A stretch of DNA of 37,613 nt from Flavobacteriaceae bacterium (GTDB taxonomy: Bacteria; Bacteroidota; Bacteroidia; Flavobacteriales; Flavobacteriaceae), in the NCBI GenBank assembly GCA_021648445.1, contig JAKISU010000011.1:1-37613 (forward strand). Direction: 5' to 3'. The notes under the pieces are model-generated. The model was given only the letters and a program-made list of their open reading frames with translations. It was not told where the DNA came from and ran no database searches. Below, in pieces: positions 16,315 through 23,651 of the stretch. Position 1 is the stretch's first letter. Each line of letters opens with the position of its first letter. Position numbers and translations under genes: made by a program.

Positions 16315-16324
16315 TATTTTTTGA

Positions 16325-16353
16325 CAAATTCAACTAGTTTTCATGGATACAAA
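16325..16353 (-). promoter_or_regulatory. Candidate promoter of the TAC cassette
   Basis: Read on the minus strand: TTTG, a 17-nt spacer, then TGAATTTG. The Bacteroidota consensus is TTTG, 17-23 nt, TAnnTTTG, so only one -7 position differs. It would start transcription roughly 10-20 nt before the candidate operator at 16303-16314. Confidence 0.5.
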
Positions 16354-16472
16354 CTATTTATTTCATTGGAAAACAAAAGAAGATATTAACAATTTCAAGG
16401 TGTTTTTATTATATCCTTTATGTCTGCAAGTTAATCTTTTTAAATAAAATTGAAGTTAGAGTAATTCTTAGC

Positions 16473-16505
16473 AACCCTTCCAGAGTTTAAAACTCTGGAA
16501 GGATT
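16473..16505. repeat. Long palindrome, right flank of the TAC cassette
   Basis: AACCCTTCCAGAGTT-TAA-AACTCTGGAAGGATT, an almost perfect 15-bp inverted repeat. It differs from the copy at 14695-14727 at about two positions. It lies about 175 bp upstream of the toxin gene. The two copies are 1.78 kb apart. Confidence 0.8.
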
Positions 16506-16570
16506 CAGTTTTTGGGATAAGCCCTTCGACAAAGTTTATTTCGAGCGAAGTCGAGATGCTCAGGATAAGC

Positions 16571-17070
16571 AAATTCTAAGTCCTTATAATGAGATCCCAA
16601 ACTCGCTTCACTCATCGGGATAAGCGATTATTTTAATTGAATAAAATATAGATCCCGTACTCGTTTCACTCTACGGGATAAGCGATTCATAAGTACATGA
16701 CAAAAAATGAGTTAAAAATTCAATGCATTGATAATATGTGTTTTAACAGTATTCATTTTAGACCTCACAGGTTTTGAAAACCTGTGAGGTCTTGTTACTT
16801 TCACAGCAAAACTATTGTTCAGTAATGTTCTGGATGAGCGACAGATCTTTTATAATGAGATCCCAAACTCGCTTTGCTCATCGGGATAAGCAATTAGTTT
16901 AATTGAATAAAGTATAGATCCCGTACTCGTTTCACTCTACGGGATAAGTGAATTCTACGTCTTTATAATGAGATCTCGATATCGCTTCACTCATCGGGAT
17001 AAGCGATTATTTTAATTCAGTTAAAAATATGGATCCCGTACTCGTTTCACTCTACGGGATAAGCGATTCA
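16571..17070. repeat. Three-copy repeat block (unit about 110-120 bp)
   Basis: Three copies, at about 16571-16689, 16840-16950 and 16950-17070, share this order: CTTTATAATGAGATC, a hairpin-like segment ending TCATCGGGATAAGC, an AT-rich TTTTAATT stretch, then GATCCCGTACTCGTTTCACT ending in CTACGGGATAAG. Each unit has two GATCCC...GGGATAAG inverted pairs. Copies two and three abut; copy one is separated by about 150 bp that holds a 31-bp palindrome (16761-16791). A related CTTCGACAAAG/CGAAGTCGAG segment lies at 16518-16555. This block fills most of the 800-bp gap between icmF and the TAC cassette, and no gene was seen in it. Confidence 0.8.
16761..16791. repeat. Perfect 15-bp-arm palindrome
   Basis: GACCTCACAGGTTTT-G-AAAACCTGTGAGGTC: arms of 15 bp around one base. 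It is a typical dispersed palindromic repeat of flavobacterial intergenic DNA, lying between copies one and two of the 110-120 bp repeat. Confidence 0.75.
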
Positions 17071-17073
17071 CAC

Positions 17074-17095
17074 AAATTTCGCCTAGGCGAAATTT
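17074..17095 (-). terminator. Perfect 22-bp palindrome after icmF
   Basis: AAATTTCGCC-TA-GGCGAAATTT starts 11 bp after the icmF stop codon on the minus strand. The stem could end the icmF transcript; the A/T-flanked ends allow bidirectional function. It could equally be one more dispersed palindrome. Confidence 0.55.
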
Positions 17096-17105
17096 GGTTC
17101 TCTGC

Positions 17106-20100
17106 TTACATATTCCTCCTATACTGTCCGCCAACCTCAAACAAGGCATGGGTAATTTCACCTAATGAACATACTTTAGTAGCTTCCATCAATTGCTCAA
17201 AAATATTCTCATTATTAATAGATTTTTCTTGCAATAATCGGAGTTGTTCTGTTACTTTTTCAGCATTACTCTTATTCAAGTTTTCAACTACTGTAATTTG
17301 ATATTTTTTCTCTTTTTCGGTAGCTCTGATAACTTCTTTAGGAATAATAGTAGGTGATCCTTTACTACTTAAAAAAGTATTTACACCTATAATTGGGAAT
17401 TCGCCTGTATGTTTCAAGGTTTCATAATACAAACTTTCTTCCTGAATTTTTGAGCGTTGATACATCGTTTCCATCGCGCCTAATACTCCACCACGTTCTG
17501 TAATTCTATCAAATTCTGCCAACACAGCCTCTTCAACCAGATCAGTTAATTCTTCAATAATAAAAGCACCTTGAATTGGATTTTCATTTTTTGCCAATCC
17601 CAATTCTTTATTAATTATCAATTGAATTGCCATGGCTCTACGGACTGATTCTTCTGTTGGCGTGGTAATGGCTTCATCATAAGCATTGGTATGTAAAGAA
17701 TTACAGTTATCATAAATGGCATATAAAGCTTGTAATGAAGTTCTAATGTCATTAAAATCAATTTCTTGAGCATGTAATGAACGACCCGAAGTTTGGATAT
17801 GATACTTCAACATCTGTGCTCTCTCGTTAGCTCCGTATTTTAATTTCATGGCTTTTGCCCAAATTTTTCGAGCAACACGACCAATTACTGAGTATTCAGG
17901 GTCGACTCCGTTTGAGAAAAAGAAGGATAAGTTAGGACCAAACTTATTGATATCCATTCCACGAGATAAGTAATATTCCACGTAAGTGAAACCATTAGAA
18001 AGCGTAAATGCCAATTGTGAAATCGGATTTGCACCAGCCTCAGCAATATGATAGCCTGAAATAGAAACCGAATAAAAATTACGGACATTGTGTTGAATGA
18101 AATATTCTTGTACATCACCCATTAAGCGTAAAGCAAATTCTGTAGAGAAAATACAGGTATTTTGTGCCTGATCTTCTTTTAAAATATCAGCTTGAACCGT
18201 ACCGCGTACTTTGGTTATCGTGTCAACTTTTATTTTTTGATAAATATCATTGGGCAATACTTCATCACCTGTAACACCAAGAAGTAGTAAGCCTAAACCA
18301 TTATTTCCTTCAGGTAAAAGTCCACCTCCTGTCCTCCCAAAGGGAGGATGATATGCTTTTCCATTAGAACAAATGTATTCCGGTTTGTTAACGCCTTTCT
18401 TTTTATAAATATCAATAATTTTTTGCTCAATCTTTTTTTCTAGTTTGTTTTCAAGAATATATTTTTCACATTCTTGATCAATAGCAGCATTCATAAAAAA
18501 ACCTAATAACATTGGTGCAGGTCCATTGATAGTCATTGAAACCGAGGTCATCGGATTTGTCAATTCAAATCCGGAATACAGTTTTTTGGCATCATCTAAA
18601 CAGCAAATAGAAACGCCGGCATTTCCTATCTTTCCATAAATATCAGGACGTATATGAGGGTCATTCCCATAAAGGGTAACCGAATCAAAAGCTGTAGAAA
18701 GCCGTTTAGCATCCATGTCTAAACTCACATAATGGAAACGCCTGTTGGTGCGTTCCGGTCCGCCTTCGCCTGCAAACATTCTGGTAGGATCTTCACCGGT
18801 ACGTTTAAACGGATAGATACCTGCGGCAAAAGGGAATTCACCGGGTACGTTTTCTTGCAATGTCCAGTGCAAAATATCACCCCAAGCTTCGTATTTAGGC
18901 AATGCGATTTTAGGAATTTGTAAATGTGATAAAGACTTAGTATGTGTTTGAATATTAATTTCTTTATTACGAACTTTAAAGGAATATATTTCGTCTTTAT
19001 AACGTTGTTTTTTGTCTTGCCAATTTAGAATGGTTTCCCAATTGTGTGGGTTTAAGTCCATTTTGATACGAGCAAATTCTTTAAAGAGGAGTTTTAGGAA
19101 TTTAGAATTATCTTGATGAGATTGCCTCTCCCGAGTACTCGGGATCGCAATGACGTTAGTATTGTCATTCAGATTCCGAGTACTCGGGTGAAGAATCTCA
19201 TCTTCATTAAGACCTGTAGCTGTTAAAATGGAGTTCTCGACTGCGCTCGAACAGACATTTATGTTAGCAACCGAACAGATCGTTTGAAAAACACCATATA
19301 ATTTTTGCGCTATTTCTTTTTGTTCTCTAGATATTTTATCATAGTTGCGGTTGTTCTCGGTAATTTCAGATAAGTAACGAGTTCTATTTGGCGGAATGAT
19401 AAATTGTTTTTCACTTATTCCTTCTTCGGCAACAAAAGAACTTTTAAAATCAGCACTGGTTTTTTGATTGATCTTATCAATTAATACTTTATATAGCGTA
19501 TTAGCACCCGGATCGTTAAATTGAGAAGCAATAGTACCATAAACAGGCATACTATCTACATTATTATCCCATAAATTATGATTGCGTTGATATTGTTTTT
19601 TAACATCACGTAAGGCATCTAAAGCACCACGTTTATCAAATTTATTTAGAGCAATAACATCAGCAAAATCGATCATATCAATTTTCTCAAGCTGTGTAGC
19701 AGCACCATATTCAGGAGTCATTACATACAATGAAATATCTGAATGGTCTAAAATTTCGGTATCAGATTGACCAATACCGGAAGTTTCTAAAATGATCAGA
19801 TCAAATGCAGCTGCTTTTAGAATGTTAATGGCATCATTCACGTGTTTTGATAAAGCCAGATTTGATTGACGCGTAGCTAATGAACGCATATAAACACGTT
19901 CGTTTTTAATAGCATTCATCCTTATTCTATCACCAAGTAATGCACCTCCTGTTTTTTTCTTAGATGGGTCAACTGAGACTATTGCAATAGTTTTTTCTTT
20001 AAAATCAGCTAAATATCTACGTACCAACTCATCAACTAATGACGATTTACCTGAGCCACCGGTACCGGTGATTCCTAGAACTGGAACTTCCCCTTTGTCC

Positions 20101-20699
20101 GCTTTAGACGGACATTTCCCCGAAGGAGAAAAAGTATCATTTGATATTTGTATAAAATCATCAGGTCTGTTTTCGGCAATACTGATTAATCTTGCAATGG
20201 TATTAGTATCTTTTCTTTGAAGTAAGCTACAAACTCCCTTCCCTTTGGGAAGGGTTGGGGATGGGCTATCACACATCTCAATCATATCATTGATCATACC
20301 TTGTAAGCCCATTTTACGACCATCATCCGGTGAATAGATTCTGGTGATTCCGTATTTCATCAAATCTTGAATCTCTTCAGGTAGAATTACACCACCACCA
20401 CCACCAAATATTTTTATTTGAGAAGCTCCTTTTTCTTTAAGCAGATCATACATGTATTTAAAATACTCATTATGACCGCCTTGATACGAGGTCATAGCTA
20501 TTGCATTTGCATCTTCCTGTATGGCAGTATTAACCACTTCTTCAACACTACGGTCATGACCCAAATGAATGACTTCAACACCTGTTGCCTGTATGATTCT
20601 ACGCATAATATTTATGGCAGCATCATGCCCGTCAAATAGCGAGGCAGCTGTTACAATTCTGATTTTATTTTTGGGAATATATGGTTGAATTTGCTCCAT
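17106..20699 (-). CDS. icmF: Fused B12-dependent acyl-CoA mutase with built-in G-protein chaperone (IcmF / methylmalonyl-CoA mutase family)
   Basis: Cytoplasmic adenosylcobalamin enzyme that rearranges acyl-CoA carbon skeletons, isobutyryl/butyryl-CoA type or relatives. Domains in order: B12-binding domain, about 12-140, with DGHDAAI at 23-29; MeaB-type GTPase, about 205-420, with P-loop GTGGSGKSS (212-220), [23 protein letters not shown] and NKFD (352-355); linker; then the TIM-barrel mutase, about 590-1197, with [20 protein letters not shown] and [27 protein letters not shown] follows the IcmF pattern rather than that of classical methylmalonyl-CoA mutase. At 1197 residues it is about 100 longer than well-known IcmF proteins. 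Much of the excess is palindromic repeat DNA translated in frame near residues 145-156, 190-205, 482-530 and 776-794, between domains or in loops. All motifs that I can name are intact, so it is probably functional. The gene stands alone. Confidence 0.93.
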   Translation of the reverse strand: MEQIQPYIPKNKIRIVTAASLFDGHDAAINIMRRIIQATGVEVIHLGHDRSVEEVVNTAIQEDANAIAMTSYQGGHNEYFKYMYDLLKEKGASQIKIFGGGGGVILPEEIQDLMKYGITRIYSPDDGRKMGLQGMINDMIEMCDSPSPTLPKGKGVCSLLQRKDTNTIARLISIAENRPDDFIQISNDTFSPSGKCPSKADKGEVPVLGITGTGGSGKSSLVDELVRRYLADFKEKTIAIVSVDPSKKKTGGALLGDRIRMNAIKNERVYMRSLATRQSNLALSKHVNDAINILKAAAFDLIILETSGIGQSDTEILDHSDISLYVMTPEYGAATQLEKIDMIDFADVIALNKFDKRGALDALRDVKKQYQRNHNLWDNNVDSMPVYGTIASQFNDPGANTLYKVLIDKINQKTSADFKSSFVAEEGISEKQFIIPPNRTRYLSEITENNRNYDKISREQKEIAQKLYGVFQTICSVANINVCSSAVENSILTATGLNEDEILHPSTRNLNDNTNVIAIPSTRERQSHQDNSKFLKLLFKEFARIKMDLNPHNWETILNWQDKKQRYKDEIYSFKVRNKEINIQTHTKSLSHLQIPKIALPKYEAWGDILHWTLQENVPGEFPFAAGIYPFKRTGEDPTRMFAGEGGPERTNRRFHYVSLDMDAKRLSTAFDSVTLYGNDPHIRPDIYGKIGNAGVSICCLDDAKKLYSGFELTNPMTSVSMTINGPAPMLLGFFMNAAIDQECEKYILENKLEKKIEQKIIDIYKKKGVNKPEYICSNGKAYHPPFGRTGGGLLPEGNNGLGLLLLGVTGDEVLPNDIYQKIKVDTITKVRGTVQADILKEDQAQNTCIFSTEFALRLMGDVQEYFIQHNVRNFYSVSISGYHIAEAGANPISQLAFTLSNGFTYVEYYLSRGMDINKFGPNLSFFFSNGVDPEYSVIGRVARKIWAKAMKLKYGANERAQMLKYHIQTSGRSLHAQEIDFNDIRTSLQALYAIYDNCNSLHTNAYDEAITTPTEESVRRAMAIQLIINKELGLAKNENPIQGAFIIEELTDLVEEAVLAEFDRITERGGVLGAMETMYQRSKIQEESLYYETLKHTGEFPIIGVNTFLSSKGSPTIIPKEVIRATEKEKKYQITVVENLNKSNAEKVTEQLRLLQEKSINNENIFEQLMEATKVCSLGEITHALFEVGGQYRRNM
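18321..18357. repeat. Palindromic repeat translated within icmF (mutase domain)
   Basis: The core hairpin CCTCCC-AAA-GGGAGG (with adjoining CACCTCCTGTC) is of a type usual in intergenic DNA. Here it encodes [15 protein letters not shown] (about residues 781-795), immediately before the conserved [10 protein letters not shown]. It keeps the reading frame. Confidence 0.65.
19116..19260. repeat. Cluster of palindromic repeats translated within the icmF linker
   Basis: Two CCGAGTACTCGGG palindromes (about 19130-19143 and 19176-19188) sit inside an inverted arrangement, GAGATTGC...GCAATGAC and GTCATTC...GAAGAATCTC. This is the layout of a well-known type of flavobacterial intergenic repeat. It encodes ILHPSTRN and [14 protein letters not shown] third unit, TTCTCGACTGCGCTCGAA, lies at 19234-19251. 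The stretch corresponds to residues about 482-529, the linker between GTPase and mutase domains. Confidence 0.7.
20086..20131. repeat. Palindromic repeat translated within icmF (before the GTPase domain)
   Basis: Nested inverted repeats: an outer CTTCCCCTTTG paired with CATTTCCCCGAAGG, and an inner GTCCG-CTTTAGA-CGGAC. It encodes [15 protein letters not shown] (about residues 190-204), just before the P-loop region of the GTPase domain. Confidence 0.65.
20234..20266. repeat. Palindromic repeat translated within icmF (after the B12 domain)
   Basis: The hairpin CCCTTCCC-TTT-GGGAAGGG is followed by TTGGGGATGGG. This is related in design to the CTCTCCTTGGGAGAG hairpin plus GGGTGAGG of the intergenic repeats at 131-350 and 1291-1488. 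It encodes [11 protein letters not shown] (about residues 145-155) in the linker after the B12-binding domain. Confidence 0.7.
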
Positions 20700-20748
20700 T
20701 ATAATTATAATATTTAACAGTGCAATTTACGATTAAAAATGGTTATTA

Positions 20749-21075
20749 TCAGTTGAAGTATTTTAAAAATGCCCAGAATTTTCTATCTTCTAAATAATAA
20801 AGATTATCCTCATTATGATAGGCTTCTTTTTCAAAACTTATATTGTGGTAGGCTTTGTTCCAATTTCTTAATCTTATTAGATGTATTAAGAATTCGATTA
20901 TATACCATGTAAAGAAGAAAATCCATAATAACTCTATTTGTTGTCTTAAATGAATACGTTCATGGTTTATCAATATAGAATTGCCAGCTAATTTTTTATT
21001 TTTTATAAAAATAAAAGGATAGATAGCCATACCATTGTATTTTTTTGGTATTAAAAATTTTGAAATAAATATCAT
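20749..21075 (-). CDS. Small membrane protein with HExxH motif (putative metallopeptidase-like)
   Basis: Protein of 108 residues that I cannot name. It has the zinc-peptidase motif HERIH (38-42) in the context LINHERIHLRQQIELLW. This runs straight into one hydrophobic segment (about 47-66), followed by FEKEAYHNE (81-89), whose glutamates could be the third metal ligand. The layout, a short N-terminus, HExxH, one helix and then ExxA, resembles a stripped-down M48/M56-type core, but it is far shorter than those enzymes. It lies downstream of the BtuF-like gene on the same strand, about 60 bp away, and may be part of the trkH unit. Homologues of similar size occur in Bacteroidota as hypothetical proteins, from memory and not checked. 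Confidence 0.7.
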   Translation of the reverse strand: MIFISKFLIPKKYNGMAIYPFIFIKNKKLAGNSILINHERIHLRQQIELLWIFFFTWYIIEFLIHLIRLRNWNKAYHNISFEKEAYHNEDNLYYLEDRKFWAFLKYFN

Positions 21076-21135
21076 AGCAAAAATTCATAGATGAATGAAA
21101 AACCTTGAATAGGGATGTGCTAATTTAGCAAATAT

Positions 21136-21939
21136 TTAGTTTATGTGCTTGTGCAAATTTTTAAAATAATCTAAAGCTTTCAAGAGCCTTGATCCGTACC
21201 AGCTGAACATTTCTCCATCGACAAAAATAAATTGACAATCTATAAATTTTTTTAACTTCTCAACATGCTCTTTCTTAAAATGAAAGGGTTCTGAGGGTAA
21301 TATTATCAATTCAGGCTTTAAATCAAAATTCAAACTAACTAAATATTCAATATAAACCTCAAGATATCTATCAGGGGCATTTTCAAAAATGTTCTCAAAT
21401 TTATTTAATTTGAGAGTTTCATTGATATAATTTTTACCACCGGCAACCATCCATGGCTTTGGCCAAATAAAGTATGCAACTTTTTTTGGTGAATATTGTT
21501 CGATGAAACTATTAAAATCATCTAGTTTAGATTGAATGCTATTTATCAGCTGAAGCGCTATTGGTTTACTATTAAAAATATCTCCAAAATCTGCGATCAT
21601 ATTGAATGTATCATTAAAAGTAATGATATCTGAAACATATACAGAGAAATGCTTTTCTAGTTCACTAACAATCTCTTCAGTGTTTTCTTCTTTATTGCAA
21701 ATGATAATATCTGGGTTTAGTGCTGCAATTTTTTTATAGTTCACTTTTTTTGTTCCACCAACTATCGTTTTTGAACCTTTTAAATGTGTAGGATGTACAC
21801 AATATTTAGTAATACCTACAATGTTTTCTTCCAATCCTAAATCAACCAATAATTCCGTTTGACTGGGCACTAATGATACAATCCGTTGAGGATTATTATC
21901 TAAATACAGGTTTCTATTTAATTGATCTTTAAATTTCAA
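21136..21939 (-). CDS. BtuF-like helical-backbone metal/cobalamin receptor, apparently cytoplasmic
   Basis: Class III substrate-binding protein of 267 residues. The family signature RIVSLVPSQTELLVDLG sits at 19-35. NPDIIICNKEENTEEIV near 75-91 and the C-terminal GEMFSWYGSRLLKALDYF match BtuF/FhuD-type receptors. There is no signal peptide or lipobox: the protein begins directly with a short lead MKFKDQLNRNLYLDNN, so it should remain in the cytoplasm, unlike transport receptors. No ABC permease or ATPase is adjacent. It overlaps the trkH stop by 4 nt (ATGA-type coupling), so it is co-translated with a potassium transporter. The ligand is unknown; a corrinoid or a metal chelate is possible. Confidence 0.85.
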   Translation of the reverse strand: MKFKDQLNRNLYLDNNPQRIVSLVPSQTELLVDLGLEENIVGITKYCVHPTHLKGSKTIVGGTKKVNYKKIAALNPDIIICNKEENTEEIVSELEKHFSVYVSDIITFNDTFNMIADFGDIFNSKPIALQLINSIQSKLDDFNSFIEQYSPKKVAYFIWPKPWMVAGGKNYINETLKLNKFENIFENAPDRYLEVYIEYLVSLNFDLKPELIILPSEPFHFKKEHVEKLKKFIDCQFIFVDGEMFSWYGSRLLKALDYFKNLHKHIN

Positions 21940-23453
21940 AATTTATTTGATTTCCAAAAATATGGTGTAAATAAAATCATTACGGTAAAGAGTTCTAACC
22001 TACCTAAAAGCATTAAAAATGCTGACCACCATTTACCTATATCAGGCAAACTGTTATAATTATTAACCGGACTTAATTTACCAAAAGCCGGTCCTACATT
22101 ACCTAAAGACGATGCTGAACTACCAATAGCGGTAATATAATCTAAACCGAGTATTCCGAATATTAAAGCACCGAATGAAAACACAATCAAATATAAAATA
22201 AAAAATGCCATAATATTGAAAACGATGTCTTGCGATACCGATTTGTTATTATATCGTACAGGAACTATAGCATTAGGATGAATTGATCTTTTAAATTCTA
22301 AAAATCCGTTTTTAATCATAATAATATGACGTACGAATTTAACACCACCGGCAGTAGACCCTGCTGAAGCTCCAAAAAACATTAAGAAAAAGAATAATAT
22401 TGTTAAAAAAGGTGTCCAAATGGTAAAATCAGCTGTTACAAATCCGGTAGTGGTGATTATCGCCACAACTTGAAATGTGGCATGTCTTACAGTACTCTCA
22501 AATTCACCGAATACCATTGGATGAGCTATTAATTGTGTTTCTGTTGGTAATTGAGAAACATCAGCTTTAAAATAGATTACCAAAGCAACAATTATTGTTA
22601 TGCCAATGATATTAAAAATATAGGTTTTAAATTCTTCATCATGTAGTACTTTACTTATTTTTCCTTTAAAGGCAAAATAGCTAAGAACAAAATTAGTACC
22701 TGCTAAGATCATAAAAAAAGTTATGATATATTGAATTAATGGTTGGTCATTCCAATATGCTATACTGGCATTTTTTGTTGAAAACCCTCCGGTAGATAGA
22801 GTACTCATTGCATGGTTTGCTGCATCAAACATACTCATTCCTGCAAGTTTTAAAAAAATAGCTTCTGCAATGGTAAAACCAAAATAAATATACCATAACC
22901 TCTTTGCTGTATCTGTAATTCTTGGGTGTAATTTATTGGCTGAAGGTCCTGGAGCTTCAGCGGCAAAAAGTTGCATACCGCCAATGCCTAATAAAGGTAA
23001 AACGGCTATGGTCAATACAATAATTCCCATACCACCAATCCAATGTGTAGTACTTCGCCAAAATAAAATACCTTCGGGCATACTTTCAATGTCGTCTAAA
23101 ATAGAGGCGCCGGTTGTAGTATAGCCTGACATAGTTTCAAAAAAAGCATTTGTAAAAGTTGGAATTGACTCTGTAAATAAGTAAGGTAGGCTACCGGATA
23201 ATGACATAAAGATCCATCCTAAAGTTACAATGATATAGCCTTCACGTTTTTTAACTTCTTTTTTAAACCCTTTAGTAGTAAATCGAAATAATAAGCCAAC
23301 ACTTACAGTAACTAAACCAGCAAAGAATATTCCTCTACTTGAACCGTCTTTATAAAAATAGCCAATACTACTAGAAATAAACATAAATAAACCATTAAAG
23401 ATGAGTAAAAAACCCATCATTTGAAAAATGATTTTTATGTTTAATTTTTTCAT
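21936..23453 (-). CDS. trkH: Trk-type potassium uptake protein, membrane subunit
   Basis: Inner-membrane K+ channel-like subunit of 505 residues with four M1-P-M2 repeats. The selectivity-filter loops are visible: SGYTTTGASIL (109-119), STLSTGGFSTKNAS, AIITTTGFVT and SASSLGNVGPAFG near the end. Each has the expected Gly. The molecular partner is the TrkA-type protein encoded upstream on the same strand; a 167-bp inverted-repeat element separates them. The gene overlaps the next one (BtuF-like) by 4 nt. Length and motifs are normal for bacterial TrkH/KtrB. Confidence 0.95.
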   Translation of the reverse strand: MKKLNIKIIFQMMGFLLIFNGLFMFISSSIGYFYKDGSSRGIFFAGLVTVSVGLLFRFTTKGFKKEVKKREGYIIVTLGWIFMSLSGSLPYLFTESIPTFTNAFFETMSGYTTTGASILDDIESMPEGILFWRSTTHWIGGMGIIVLTIAVLPLLGIGGMQLFAAEAPGPSANKLHPRITDTAKRLWYIYFGFTIAEAIFLKLAGMSMFDAANHAMSTLSTGGFSTKNASIAYWNDQPLIQYIITFFMILAGTNFVLSYFAFKGKISKVLHDEEFKTYIFNIIGITIIVALVIYFKADVSQLPTETQLIAHPMVFGEFESTVRHATFQVVAIITTTGFVTADFTIWTPFLTILFFFLMFFGASAGSTAGGVKFVRHIIMIKNGFLEFKRSIHPNAIVPVRYNNKSVSQDIVFNIMAFFILYLIVFSFGALIFGILGLDYITAIGSSASSLGNVGPAFGKLSPVNNYNSLPDIGKWWSAFLMLLGRLELFTVMILFTPYFWKSNKF

Positions 23454-23472
23454 TATTTAGAAAATATTTATA

Positions 23473-23639
23473 CTAGTGTCAAGTCAAGCATAAAAGAACG
23501 TACCAAATTTTGCTCTTTTTCGTTTTTACTCATCATAAAAAGGTTCACGTAGCTACAGCTATGTTTTCTTTTTCTTATTTCGTGAAAATCAAAAAATAGC
23601 CGCAACTTATACATCATTTCACACTTGACTTGACACTAG
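23473..23639. mobile_element. 167-bp inverted-repeat element between trkA and trkH
   Basis: The ends are perfect 16-bp inverted repeats: CTAGTGTCAAGTCAAG at 23473-23488 and CTTGACTTGACACTAG at 23624-23639. The interior is AT-rich with an inverted pair, CACGTAGCTA-CAGCTATG, and no reading frame. No certain target duplication was found. The shape, a short non-coding element with matched ends, is MITE-like. A long RNA hairpin formed by the ends could affect read-through from trkA into trkH. Confidence 0.75.
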
Positions 23640-23651
23640 AAGTATTTAAAA

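Noticed and set aside
16571-17070. CRISPR array in the three-copy repeat block
   Set aside because: Units are 110-120 bp, diverged and partly abutting, without short identical repeats and unique spacers; no cas gene is nearby.
17029-17301. Open frame of 90 codons on the plus strand over the icmF 3' end
   Set aside because: It is a shadow of icmF extended into the repeat block; the opposite strand clearly encodes the mutase C-terminus.
19116-19260. Frameshift or pseudogene status of icmF because of repeats in its middle
   Set aside because: The frame is open across all repeats and every motif of the three domains is intact, so the gene is treated as functional.
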